Part shown: positions 7,582 to 16,003 of the stretch, one piece after another
Position numbering within the stretch: position 1 is the first letter of the stretch
Layout: each line of letters begins with the position of its first letter
Source of the DNA: CAZIKB01 sp964539665
GTDB lineage: Bacteria; Zhuqueibacterota; Zhuqueibacteria; Oceanimicrobiales; Oceanimicrobiaceae
Assembly (NCBI GenBank): GCA_964539665.1
Contig: CAZIKB010000036.1
Coordinates: 1-50,380, forward strand
DNA length: 50,380 nt
Direction of reading: 5' to 3'
Notes under the pieces: model-generated
Seen by the model: only the letters and a program-made list of their open reading frames with translations
Databases searched by the model: none
Told to the model about the DNA's origin: nothing
Program-made: the position numbers and the translations under genes

Positions 7582-8940
7582 ATGAGCGAACCCATACTTA
7601 TCGGTAACGGCCAGGGCTTTTGGGGTGACAGCATTGATGCACCCATCAAAATGGTGGAAGGGGGCAAAATTCATTATCTAACCCTGGACTACCTGGCTGA
7701 AGTTACCATGTCCATCATGCAGCGCCAGAAACAGCGGAATCCTCAAAAAGGTTATGCTACAGACTTTGTGGATTTAATGCATAAAATTTTACCCACAATT
7801 GTAGAGAAAAATATTAAAGTTATTGCCAATGCCGGTGGTGTAAATCCTACAGCTTGTCGGCAAGCAGTGTTCGCGGTGGCTCGAAAACTGGGCTTGAAAG
7901 GTCTGAAAATCGGAATTGTTGAAGGCGATGATATTTATGTTCAGTTACCCGAGATGGTAAATTCTGGGATTGAATTCAATCATAAACAAACTGGTCAGCC
8001 AATCACCGCATTAAAAGATCAGATTTTATCTGCTAATGTTTACATCAGTTCTTTCCCCATTGTTGAAGCATTGCAAAAAGATGCTCAAATTATCATTACT
8101 GGACGGGCTACTGATCCCGGACTTATTTTGGCCCCGATGATTTATGAGTTTGGCTGGAAAGACGGTGAATGGGATAAATTAGCAGCCGGAACAGTCGCCG
8201 GCCATATTCTGGAATGTGGCGCTCAAGCTACCGGCGGCAATTTCACTCGTTGGTGGCAAGTGCCGGATTATGCCAATATCGGTTACCCGATTGCTGAAGC
8301 CTACAGCGATGGTACTTTTTATGTAACCAAACATCCTGGAACTGGCGGGATGGTGACGGTTGATACGGTTAGTGAACAGATTGTCTATGAAATGGGCGAT
8401 CCCCAAAAGTATATTTCTCCCGATGTCTGCGTGGATTTTACTTCAATCCAGTTAGAACAGGCCGGCGAAAACCGCGTTAAGGTATTTGGTGTGAAAGGAT
8501 TTGCAAAAACGGACAGCTATAAAGTTTCTATCAGTTATCACAATGGTTTTAAAACCTCAGGAAACCTGACCATAAGTGGACCAGATGCCTATGAAAAAGC
8601 TCAGAAGTGTGCTGAAATAATCTGGCAGCGGCTGCGCAATACCGGTTGCTCTTTTGAAAAAACCAGCACAGAATATTTAGGCTTAAACTCTTGTCATGGC
8701 GATATTAATCCTTTACCAGAACAGATCAATGAAGTAGTCTTGAGGCTTGGGGTCAGCGATCATCATGAAAGCAAAATTACCCGCTTTGGCAAAGAATTAG
8801 CGCCGCTGATTACTAACGGACCTCCGGGTGTAACCGGCTTCGCTGGCGGCCGCCCGAAAGCACAGGAAATTATTGCATACTGGCCGGCGCTTTTAGACAA
8901 AAATCTGGTTAAAACAAGTGTAACTGTAGAGGAAGTTTGA
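7582..8940 (+). CDS. AtuA-family protein (DUF1446), main domain
   Basis: A 452-residue protein of the acyclic-terpene-utilization AtuA / DUF1446 family. Recognisable parts are the N-terminal GNGQGFWGDS, IANAGGVNP (about 93-101), the IITGRATDPGL motif (about 172-182), and TGGNFTRWWQVPD. In Pseudomonas, atuA lies in the citronellol/geraniol operon beside geranyl-CoA carboxylase; its biochemical activity is not established. The gene follows a carboxylase beta gene (across hicBA) and is continued by a separate small gene that matches the C-terminal part of longer AtuA proteins. Role in acyl-CoA catabolism is inferred from context. Confidence 0.85.
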   Translation: MSEPILIGNGQGFWGDSIDAPIKMVEGGKIHYLTLDYLAEVTMSIMQRQKQRNPQKGYATDFVDLMHKILPTIVEKNIKVIANAGGVNPTACRQAVFAVARKLGLKGLKIGIVEGDDIYVQLPEMVNSGIEFNHKQTGQPITALKDQILSANVYISSFPIVEALQKDAQIIITGRATDPGLILAPMIYEFGWKDGEWDKLAAGTVAGHILECGAQATGGNFTRWWQVPDYANIGYPIAEAYSDGTFYVTKHPGTGGMVTVDTVSEQIVYEMGDPQKYISPDVCVDFTSIQLEQAGENRVKVFGVKGFAKTDSYKVSISYHNGFKTSGNLTISGPDAYEKAQKCAEIIWQRLRNTGCSFEKTSTEYLGLNSCHGDINPLPEQINEVVLRLGVSDHHESKITRFGKELAPLITNGPPGVTGFAGGRPKAQEIIAYWPALLDKNLVKTSVTVEEV

Positions 8941-9299
8941 ACTTGAAGCGAATTCAACTCAGACAAATTGCTCATGCTCGTTCTGGCGATAAAGGCGATA
9001 GTTCAAATGTCGGCCTGATAGCAAATACAAAAGAAGCCTATGAAATTATTAAGAAACAGGTTACTTCTGAACGAGTTAAGGCACACTTCAAAAGCATAGT
9101 AAAGGGTGAGGTAGATATCTTTGATGTGCCAAATCTTTTAGCATTGAATTTCATCCTTCACGATTCTCTCGGCGGCGGAGGCAGTGAAAGTCTTAGAAAC
9201 GACGCTCAGGGTAAAACCCATGGACAGGCTTTATTGCTTATGGAAATTGAGGTTCCGGATAGCCTGGAAGTTGAACCAATGAAACATTGGGGCTCGTAA
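8937..9299 (+). CDS. AtuA C-terminal-domain-like protein, separate subunit
   Basis: A 120-residue protein starting with the characteristic LRQIAHARSGDKGD motif and NVGLIA, as in the C-terminal domain of AtuA-family proteins. It also has a glycine-rich LGGGGSES segment. In some genomes this domain is fused to the preceding DUF1446 protein; here it is a separate frame. The start at 8937 is TTG, overlapping the upstream stop as TTGA. A second TTG at 8943 has better spacing from GAGGA, so the N-terminus may be two residues shorter. The split could be natural gene fission, as both parts look intact. Confidence 0.82.
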   Translation: MNLKRIQLRQIAHARSGDKGDSSNVGLIANTKEAYEIIKKQVTSERVKAHFKSIVKGEVDIFDVPNLLALNFILHDSLGGGGSESLRNDAQGKTHGQALLLMEIEVPDSLEVEPMKHWGS

Positions 9300-9640
9300 A
9301 ATAAGATTAATTTAAAACAGAGACGATTCCCAAATATAAGAGTATTCTAAAGATAATTTTCTCAAAATTGAGAATAAATGGAGACAACATAGAGATATTA
9401 TAATTTATTAATATCTACTAACGTAAAAACAGTGAGTTAAAGCATAGTCTTTAATAGACTGAGAAGAAGTTTTGGCATCAAAATTGCCGTTCTTATAAAT
9501 AACCGAAAATACATTTTTCGTGAATTCCACCTTGTTATGAACACCGTAATCTAAGCAATCAGTTTTAAGTATAATCTAAACAATTGTAAATACTATAATT
9601 CCTAATTTCTTTTTTTAATAAAATATATTGGAGTATAAAT
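9300..9640. other. Regulatory gap before the HMG-CoA synthase operon
   Basis: A 341-bp AT-rich gap without an ORF I would call. It contains a palindrome TTCTCAA-AA-TTGAGAA (9359-9374), a short inverted repeat AGTCT/AGACT just upstream of a sigma-54-like promoter, and that promoter itself (9472-9488). The layout suggests that the following three genes start a new transcription unit. Confidence 0.5.
9472..9488 (+). promoter_or_regulatory. Candidate sigma-54 (RpoN) promoter
   Basis: TTGGCATCAAAATTGCC matches the -24/-12 consensus YTGGCAC-N5-TTGCW: GG at 9474-9475 and GC at 9486-9487 are separated by exactly 10 nt. Transcription would begin near 9499, giving a leader of about 140 nt before the HMG-CoA synthase start at 9641. 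A sigma-54 promoter would require an enhancer-binding activator. The match is visible; use in vivo is inferred. Confidence 0.5.
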
Positions 9641-10687
9641 ATGGTTGGTATTGTTGGCTATGGTGCATATGTTCCGTGTTATCGCATCAAGGCAGAGGAT
9701 ATTGCTGTCCAGTGGGGTAACGACCCTGTTGCGGTAAAAAGGGGACTGATGCTGGAAGAAAAAACGGTTCCAGGTTTAGATGAAGATACCATTACTATCT
9801 CTGTGGCTGCGGCAAAGCATGCAGTGTTGCGCGCGGGAATTAATCCTCAGGAGATTGGGGCTGTTTATATTGGCTCAGAATCTCACCCTTATGCTGTGAA
9901 ACCAAGTGGAACGGTTTTGATAGACGCTCTGGGTATCGGTCCTGAAGTCCATGTGGCAGATTATGAATTTGCTTGTAAGGCCGGTACCGAATCAATGTTT
10001 GTGGCATACAGTCATGTTAAATCGGGCGTGATGAAATATGCAATGGGCGTTGGAACTGACACTTCTCAGGGTGCGCCGAATGATGCTTTAGAATATACGG
10101 CTTCTGCGGGTGGTGCGGCATTTATCTTTGGAACAGAGAATGTTGTGGCAGAGGTCATTGATACATACTCATACACATCTGACACGGCCGATTTTTGGCG
10201 GCGTGAAGGTGAATTTTATCCGCAGCATACCGGCCGGTTTACCGGCGATCCGGCTTATTTTCGTCACGTATTAGGAGCGGGCAGAGCCATTCTTGAAAAA
10301 AGCGACTTTTCACCGCAAGATTTTGCTCACGCCATTTTTCACATGCCCAATGGTAAATTCCCGTTGAAGGCAGGAAAGACTCTTGGATTTACCAAAGAGC
10401 AGATTAATGAAGGCTGGCTGGTACCCATTATGGGAAACACCTATTCCGGTTCTTCACCAACCGGACTGACCGCTGTTCTTGATGTAGCAAAAACTGGTGA
10501 TTTGATTTTACTGGTTTCCTTTGGCTCAGGAGCAGGCAGCGATGCATTTATTCTTCGTGCCACAGAAAGATTGAGCGAAGTGCAAAACAAGGCTCCCCAT
10601 ACTCGAGACATGCTGAATGCGAATAAAATATATCTTAATTATGGTGAGTATGCTAAATATCGTGAAAAAATTATTATGAATTCTTAA
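9641..10687 (+). CDS. Hydroxymethylglutaryl-CoA synthase, archaeal type
   Basis: A 348-residue thiolase-fold synthase condensing acetyl-CoA with acetoacetyl-CoA to HMG-CoA. The expected catalytic set is present: E80 (GSESHPY), C112 (YEFACKAGTES) and H234 (FHMPNGKFP). Its short length and the N-terminus MVGIVGYGAYVP match archaeal HMG-CoA synthases rather than bacterial MvaS or eukaryotic enzymes. TTGGAG precedes the ATG at suitable spacing. The next two genes encode a thiolase and a DUF35 protein, the partners that form a channelling complex with this enzyme in archaea. Other mevalonate genes are absent here, so it may instead feed branched acyl-CoA metabolism. Confidence 0.9.
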   Translation: MVGIVGYGAYVPCYRIKAEDIAVQWGNDPVAVKRGLMLEEKTVPGLDEDTITISVAAAKHAVLRAGINPQEIGAVYIGSESHPYAVKPSGTVLIDALGIGPEVHVADYEFACKAGTESMFVAYSHVKSGVMKYAMGVGTDTSQGAPNDALEYTASAGGAAFIFGTENVVAEVIDTYSYTSDTADFWRREGEFYPQHTGRFTGDPAYFRHVLGAGRAILEKSDFSPQDFAHAIFHMPNGKFPLKAGKTLGFTKEQINEGWLVPIMGNTYSGSSPTGLTAVLDVAKTGDLILLVSFGSGAGSDAFILRATERLSEVQNKAPHTRDMLNANKIYLNYGEYAKYREKIIMNS

Positions 10688-10711
10688 TTTACCTTTTAAG
10701 GAGAATTAAAA

Positions 10712-11860
10712 ATGCGTGAAGTTGCAATAATCGGAACGGGTCTCACGAATTTTGGGGAGTTATGGAACCAGTCTTTCCGTAATTTGTTTGTTGAAGCTGG
10801 ATTAGAGGCAATTAATTCCGCAGGTGTCGACCATTTAGATTCCATGTATGTAGGCACCATGTCCGGAGGACTATTTGTGGGACAGGAACATGTCGGCGCT
10901 TTAATGGCCGATTATTTAGGCCAAACACCTATACCTTCGACCCACGTTGAATCCGCGTGTGCATCCGGTGGGGCAGCCTTTCGGTTGGCTTTTATGGAAG
11001 TCGCCTCTGGAATCAGCGACATTGTTTTGGCAGGAGGCGTGGAAAAAATGAATGATGGTGCGGATGTAACGTATGCTTTATCTACAGCGGCCGACCAGGA
11101 ATATGAAGTGTTCCAGGGTATTACTTTTCCGGGTCTGTATGCTATGATTGCCCGGGCACACATGCACAAATATGGCACGACTCGTGAACAATTAGCCAAA
11201 GTGGCTGTGAAGAATCACTATAATGGTAACAGAAATTCTAAAGCGCAATATCAAATGGAAATATCCGTTGACCAGGTACTTGGCTCCAGTATGGTAGCTG
11301 ATCCCCTGCGCTTGCTTGATTGTTCTCCTGTTACCGACGGAGCTGCGGCAGTGATACTTTGTCCGTTAGATATGGCGAAAAAATTTACTGACGCACCGGT
11401 GAAAATCATTGGCACGGGTCAGGCCTCGGATTCAATAGCCCTGCACTCCCGAGAAGACATATCCTGTATCGCGGCGATTGAACGCTCTGCAGAACAGGCT
11501 TATAAAATGGCCGGGCTTCAGCCTGGCGATATTCAGCTTGCTGAAGTTCATGACTGTTTCACAATTGCAGAGATTTGTGCTATGGAAGCTTTAGGATTTG
11601 TTGAAAAGGGCAAAGGCGGAAAAGCCGTAGATGCTGGCTTGAATGCTTTAGATGGGAAGATACCCATTAATACCAGCGGCGGTTTAAAATCTAAAGGGCA
11701 TCCTGTTGGAGCAACAGGGGTCGCTCAAATCATTGAAATCTTTGAACAATTACGAGGTAATGCCGGCGAAAGGCAGATTAAAAATGCCCGAATAGGATTA
11801 GCCCAAAACATGGGCGGTTCCGGAGGCAGTAGTGTGGTACATATAATGGAGACTGTCTGA
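10712..11860 (+). CDS. Thiolase-family acetyl-CoA C-acyltransferase, archaeal/SCP2 type
   Basis: A 382-residue thiolase of the archaeal-type/SCP-x clade. The nucleophile is C83 in VESACASGGAA. The C-terminal part has EVHDCFTIAE and GGLKSKGHPVGATG with the conserved histidine, and the protein ends with the QNMGGSGG loop. The second catalytic Cys region of classical AtoB thiolases (CIGGG) is replaced by this loop, as is usual for the clade. It probably makes acetoacetyl-CoA and hands it directly to the preceding HMG-CoA synthase. AAGGAG lies upstream, and the stop overlaps the next start by one base. Confidence 0.9.
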   Translation: MREVAIIGTGLTNFGELWNQSFRNLFVEAGLEAINSAGVDHLDSMYVGTMSGGLFVGQEHVGALMADYLGQTPIPSTHVESACASGGAAFRLAFMEVASGISDIVLAGGVEKMNDGADVTYALSTAADQEYEVFQGITFPGLYAMIARAHMHKYGTTREQLAKVAVKNHYNGNRNSKAQYQMEISVDQVLGSSMVADPLRLLDCSPVTDGAAAVILCPLDMAKKFTDAPVKIIGTGQASDSIALHSREDISCIAAIERSAEQAYKMAGLQPGDIQLAEVHDCFTIAEICAMEALGFVEKGKGGKAVDAGLNALDGKIPINTSGGLKSKGHPVGATGVAQIIEIFEQLRGNAGERQIKNARIGLAQNMGGSGGSSVVHIMETV

Positions 11861-12255
11861 TGAAATCACCAAGATATACTCGAGAAATCCCACAGCGCTT
11901 TCGCCTTGAAGCTGAAAAATGCGAGGGCTGTGGAAAAATTCATTTCCCCCCAAGATTAATTTGTCAGGAGTGTCAGTCTCGTAATTTCAGTGTTGTGAAA
12001 TTGCATGACGAAGGCAAAGTTGTTACCTTCACAGTTATTCATGTCGCACCCGACCAATTTGCTACGCAGACGCCCTATATTGTAGCTATAGTCGAATTAA
12101 ATGACGGTGTGAAAATTACCAGCCAAATTGTTGATTGTGCTATTGACGATGTAATAATCGGCAACAAGGTAAAAATAGTTTTCAGAAAAGTTCAGCAGGA
12201 TGGGCAGGCTGGTGTTTTATGTTATGGGTATAAATGTGTACTTTTGAGGTCATGA
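11860..12255 (+). CDS. DUF35 zinc-ribbon / OB-fold scaffold protein
   Basis: A 131-residue protein with an N-terminal rubredoxin-like zinc ribbon, C21-x-x-C24 and C35-x-x-C38, followed by an OB fold (about 48-131) of the DUF35 family. In the archaeal complex this protein bridges thiolase and HMG-CoA synthase and lines a shared CoA-binding channel. Its ATG overlaps the thiolase TGA by one base (11860), so the two are translationally coupled. The role here follows from family and neighbours. Confidence 0.9.
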   Translation: MKSPRYTREIPQRFRLEAEKCEGCGKIHFPPRLICQECQSRNFSVVKLHDEGKVVTFTVIHVAPDQFATQTPYIVAIVELNDGVKITSQIVDCAIDDVIIGNKVKIVFRKVQQDGQAGVLCYGYKCVLLRS

Positions 12256-12289
12256 TTAACGGAAGCCTCAAATTCATTAGGGTTGTCTT

Positions 12290-12305
12290 CCTCGATAATT
12301 CGAGG
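12290..12305 (+). other. Short hairpin between DUF35 and GlmU-like genes
   Basis: CCTCGA-TAAT-TCGAGG forms a 6-bp stem with a tetraloop. No T-run follows, so it is not a standard terminator; it may stabilise an mRNA end. Confidence 0.3.
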
Positions 12306-12368
12306 CCTCCAGATTCTATGAGTACAGAACATTTGGTCTGATTTATACTAACCAACTATAGTGATTAC

Positions 12369-13904
12369 ATGAACTCTTCATTATACACAAATGCAGAAAT
12401 AGTTGCACATTTGCAGGCTTTGAGCTCTGAAATTGATTCAGCCTCTGAAAGTCTGGCCATAATATTGGCAGCAGGTCATGGTAAGCGGATTAAGTCTGAA
12501 ACATCCAAAATGCTGCACGAAGTCTGGGGTTTGCCTACTGTCGTTCGGGTGGCTAACGCTGCCAGGGATGGCCTGAAAACGGGTAACCAGATAATAGTCC
12601 TTGGGATAAAAGCTAATGAGGTGGCGGATTTTCTTGGTGAAAGTCCGCACCGCTTGTTTGTTTTCCAGGCTGCTCAAAAAGGTACTGGTGATGCAGTCCG
12701 TACCGCGCTTGAATCTATATCCCCCAAAAAGTATCCGGAAAATGTGTATATTTTTCCGGGCGATATGGGCTTGCTGCACGCTGAGGTTGTTCAAAAGTTC
12801 AAAACGGATTTTCTGGCGAATGCCTGCGATATGATGGTTCTTACAGGCCAATACCAAGGGGATCCGAAATACAATTATTATGGTCGGATTTTGCGAGTGC
12901 CGGAAAAGGACAGCTCAGGCAGCAGCTCTGAACATGATTTTGATAAAGTTATTGAAATCAAGGAACACAAAGATATTTTAGCCCTGAATCCGGATGAGAC
13001 CTATCAGGTGGATTATAACAGCCGCGCATACAGCTTCTCTAAAAATGATTTGATAAAAATTAATGAGTTTAATACTGGTATCTTTGTTTTTAAAACTGAA
13101 AAGTTACTCGAATATATTCAAAGCATTAAAGCCGACAATGTACAGGGTGAGCTGTATGTCACGGATTTAATCAGTATTTTTATCAATAATGGATTAACGG
13201 TTAAAGCATCTTTAGCTACTGACAATCGAACCGTTCTTGGCTTTAATGTGAAAAGCGTTCTGAAAGAGATGGAGAATATTGCCCGGAAGCAGGTTTATGA
13301 GAAGTTAAAAAATATTATAACTATTGAGGATATAGAAGATTTTTTTATTGCTGATGACGTCGTTGCGCAAATTATTGAATTAGATGAAAAACTTGGCGCT
13401 TTAGATATTGTTATCGGAAAGGGCGCCCATATTGGTGCAAATGTGAAATTGAACAAAGGTGTACAAATTAAAAATAACGCGTTTCTTTCTGGCCGGGTCA
13501 TCTTAGACGAGCGGGTAAAAATTCAGGAAAACGGGCATCTTTCTGCTTATAAGCATCAAACTTTGACGGTTGGTCGTAATTCAGAAATATATCAGGGGGA
13601 TATTATTAAAGGTAATCTGAAAATAGGTGAAAACTGTCACATAGAATCCAGCGTAAATATGACAGGTAGTGATGAGTTCCCCACCATAATTGGTAATAAT
13701 GTTATTATAAAAGGTACGTCCTACATTTTTGGTAGTAAGATTGAGGATGATCTTTGGATTGAGCATTCGGTACTTAAATGTAAGCATGTTGAGAAAACAT
13801 TAAAAAAAGATGGTACCATTCAACCCATTCGCTTCGTGTTGCCATTACCTGAAGGATTAGATTCCATAAAAGATATTTCAAATTCTAATGATGGACAAAA
13901 ATAA
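12369..13904 (+). CDS. GlmU-like sugar-phosphate nucleotidyltransferase with beta-helix domain
   Basis: A 511-residue protein. After a 27-residue extension comes a GT-A-like nucleotidyltransferase domain with LAAGHGKRIKSE (about 33-44), a QKGTGDAV segment, FPGDMGLL, NTGIF and QGELYVTDLI, all as in GlmU N-terminal domains. From about 335 on, hexapeptide repeats (IGKGAHIGANVKL and further) predict a left-handed beta-helix. The residues that mark the GlmU acetyltransferase site (RPG, NYDG and the conserved HLSY-type region) are not recognisable, so only the uridylyl-type transfer seems likely. It lies among acyl-CoA genes. A true GlmU may exist elsewhere in the genome. Confidence 0.78.
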   Translation: MNSSLYTNAEIVAHLQALSSEIDSASESLAIILAAGHGKRIKSETSKMLHEVWGLPTVVRVANAARDGLKTGNQIIVLGIKANEVADFLGESPHRLFVFQAAQKGTGDAVRTALESISPKKYPENVYIFPGDMGLLHAEVVQKFKTDFLANACDMMVLTGQYQGDPKYNYYGRILRVPEKDSSGSSSEHDFDKVIEIKEHKDILALNPDETYQVDYNSRAYSFSKNDLIKINEFNTGIFVFKTEKLLEYIQSIKADNVQGELYVTDLISIFINNGLTVKASLATDNRTVLGFNVKSVLKEMENIARKQVYEKLKNIITIEDIEDFFIADDVVAQIIELDEKLGALDIVIGKGAHIGANVKLNKGVQIKNNAFLSGRVILDERVKIQENGHLSAYKHQTLTVGRNSEIYQGDIIKGNLKIGENCHIESSVNMTGSDEFPTIIGNNVIIKGTSYIFGSKIEDDLWIEHSVLKCKHVEKTLKKDGTIQPIRFVLPLPEGLDSIKDISNSNDGQK

Positions 13905-13946
13905 AATATCTCAAACATTAATAAGTTATTTTTCAAGCGAAGAATA

Positions 13947-14732
13947 ATGAATTTCGAGTTTTTATCCTATCAAATTGAAAATTACATCGGCGTCTTAATT
14001 ATAAATCGTCCGCCTGTAAATGCCTTGAATCGCAAGTTAGTTTCGGAGTTGGGACAGGCCGCAGAAATAATTGAAAAAGATGTAAAAGCAAATAAAGTGC
14101 GTGTCGCTATTATTACCGCAGACGGCAAATATTTCTGCGCCGGCGCTGATTTAAAGGAGCGGATAGCTATGCCAGATGAAGAAGTCGCTCCAACGGTTAA
14201 AAACATTGGCGCGGCGGTAAATAAAATTGCCCAAATCTCGGTCCCAACAATTGCAGCCTTGCAGGGGAGCGCTATGGGCGGCGGCTTTGAAGTGGCTCTG
14301 GCGGCTGATATTCGTGTAATTGTGGAATCGGCTCAGGTAGGATTGCGTGAGACAGCATTAGCTATCCTGCCGGCAGCAGGCGGGACTCAACGATTAGCCA
14401 GGCTAATTGGACCCAGCAAAGCTATTTTATGGATTACCACAGCAAGACTTTTTTCTGCTCAAGATGCTCTTGAGCAGAGTGCGGTAAATTTTGTTGTACC
14501 AGAACCAGAGCTTATGTCTAAAGCCGTAGAATTAGCTTCCGAAATTGCCAAAAACGGACCTTTAGCGGTGCAACAAGCAAAGCGTGCAATTAAATCAGGA
14601 ATCAGCATAGAAATTAATGAGGGATTGAGCTTAGAATTTGAGTGCTACAAAAACATTATCCCAACCCAGGATAGAATAGAGGGTCTACAGGCATTTAAAG
14701 AAAAAAGAGAGCCAAAATATACAGGAAAATAA
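13947..14732 (+). CDS. Enoyl-CoA hydratase (crotonase; methylglutaconyl-CoA hydratase-like)
   Basis: A 261-residue crotonase. The oxyanion hole is in FCAGADLKE (about 63-71) and AMGGGFEVALAADI. Catalytic glutamates are E115 (GGGFEVAL) and E135 (GLRETALAILPAAGG). The ETALAILPAAGGTQRL segment resembles human AUH (ETKLAIIP), which hydrates 3-methylglutaconyl-CoA to HMG-CoA; ordinary crotonases usually have PEITIGTIPG there. With an HMG-CoA synthase and a carboxylase nearby, a C6 branched intermediate is plausible, but general short-chain beta-oxidation is equally possible. Confidence 0.88.
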   Translation: MNFEFLSYQIENYIGVLIINRPPVNALNRKLVSELGQAAEIIEKDVKANKVRVAIITADGKYFCAGADLKERIAMPDEEVAPTVKNIGAAVNKIAQISVPTIAALQGSAMGGGFEVALAADIRVIVESAQVGLRETALAILPAAGGTQRLARLIGPSKAILWITTARLFSAQDALEQSAVNFVVPEPELMSKAVELASEIAKNGPLAVQQAKRAIKSGISIEINEGLSLEFECYKNIIPTQDRIEGLQAFKEKREPKYTGK

Positions 14733-14773
14733 ATAGACAAGAATTTGATTTGTTACTGATTTTCGCATCTAAG

Positions 14774-14813
14774 ACTTTGTGAAATGTAAGCGACTGAGAC
14801 TCAGACGCAAAGT
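14774..14813 (+). other. Structured hairpin between hydratase and dehydrogenase genes
   Basis: Outer arms ACTTTG (14774-14779) and CAAAGT (14808-14813) enclose a second hairpin, GCG-A-CTGA-GAC-TCAG-A-CGC (14790-14808). T-rich DNA follows. It could be a weak terminator or an mRNA stability element separating hydratase from the downstream unit. Confidence 0.4.
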
Positions 14814-14859
14814 TTTATTATTTTAACTGAAAATTAAAATCAAAAAACAGGAGTTGTTA

Positions 14860-15999
14860 ATGGAATTTACAGAAGAACAAAGCATGCTTCGTGAAATGGT
14901 TCGGGAATTCGCGAAGAATGAAATCGAACCAATTGCAGCAGAGATAGATGAGACCGGTGAATTTCCATGGAATAACATCAAGAAGATGGGAGAGTTAGGA
15001 CTTATGGGGATATTTTTTCCGGATGAATATGGTGGGGCCGGCATGGACACATTGAGTTTTGCATTAGCGATCGAGGAAATCGGCAGGGTTTGCGGTTCGA
15101 CCTGTCTTATTACGGCGGCTCATACTTCACTGTGTGCCAATCCTATTTATATGTTTGGGACTGAAGCGCAAAAGAAGAAATATCTCACACCGCTTGCAAA
15201 AGGTGAATCTATCGGGAGTTTTTGTTTAACCGAACCGGATTCTGGTTCTGACGCCGGCGCGACTAAAACCACCGCAGTATTAGATGGAGAGAATTATATT
15301 CTAAATGGCACCAAGGTGTTTGTTACAAACGGTGGTGTGTCAGATGTTTTTGTCGTTTTTGCCAAGACTGACATGGAAAAAGGTGTACATGGAATCAGTG
15401 CATTTATTGTAGAAAAAGGAACCGAAGGCTTTATAATTGGCAGAAGAGAAGAGAAATTGGGATTACATGCTTGTGATACTCGTTTCGTTTCGATTGAAAA
15501 TTGCAAAGTACCAAAAGAGAATTTGCTTGGAAAGGAAAACGAAGGATTTAAGCAGGCTCTGATTACTCTGGATGGTGGAAGAATCGGTATTGGCGCTATG
15601 GCCGTTGGAATAGCCCAAGGTGCGTTGGATAAAGCCGCAGCTTACTCAAAAGAAAGAATTGCGTTTGGTAAACCAATTTCAGCATTTCAGGCCATTGCCT
15701 GGATGCTGGCAGACATGGCAACGGAAATCCATGCTGCACGACTAACGGTTCATGACGCCGCTCAATTATGCGATCTGGGTAAGCCCTATTCACAGGAATC
15801 AGCCATCGCAAAGTTATTTGCCTCGGAAGTCGCCATGCGAGTAACAAACAAGGCCATTCAGGTTTTAGGAGGATACGGATATTGTAAAGATTATCCTGTT
15901 GAGAGATATTGGCGTGATGCAAAACTAACTACTATTGGCGAAGGCACCTCTGAAGTACAGCGAATAGTCATTTCGAGAGCTCTTTTAAAGGAATATTAA
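14860..15999 (+). CDS. Acyl-CoA dehydrogenase (short/branched-chain)
   Basis: A 379-residue FAD flavoprotein that oxidises acyl-CoA to 2-enoyl-CoA and passes electrons to ETF. Features are FCLTEPDSGSDAG (FAD/substrate loop, about 121-133), a GYCKDYPVER segment and the catalytic base E361 in GEGTSEVQR. The base is at the position used by short/medium-chain and 2-methyl-branched enzymes, not at the isovaleryl-CoA dehydrogenase position. The start at 14860 (ATG) is set by AGGAG six bases upstream; a TTG two codons earlier overlaps that site. No ETF genes are in the window. It is followed after 4 bp by an MBL-fold gene. Confidence 0.93.
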   Translation: MEFTEEQSMLREMVREFAKNEIEPIAAEIDETGEFPWNNIKKMGELGLMGIFFPDEYGGAGMDTLSFALAIEEIGRVCGSTCLITAAHTSLCANPIYMFGTEAQKKKYLTPLAKGESIGSFCLTEPDSGSDAGATKTTAVLDGENYILNGTKVFVTNGGVSDVFVVFAKTDMEKGVHGISAFIVEKGTEGFIIGRREEKLGLHACDTRFVSIENCKVPKENLLGKENEGFKQALITLDGGRIGIGAMAVGIAQGALDKAAAYSKERIAFGKPISAFQAIAWMLADMATEIHAARLTVHDAAQLCDLGKPYSQESAIAKLFASEVAMRVTNKAIQVLGGYGYCKDYPVERYWRDAKLTTIGEGTSEVQRIVISRALLKEY

Positions 16000-16003
16000 C
16001 AAG

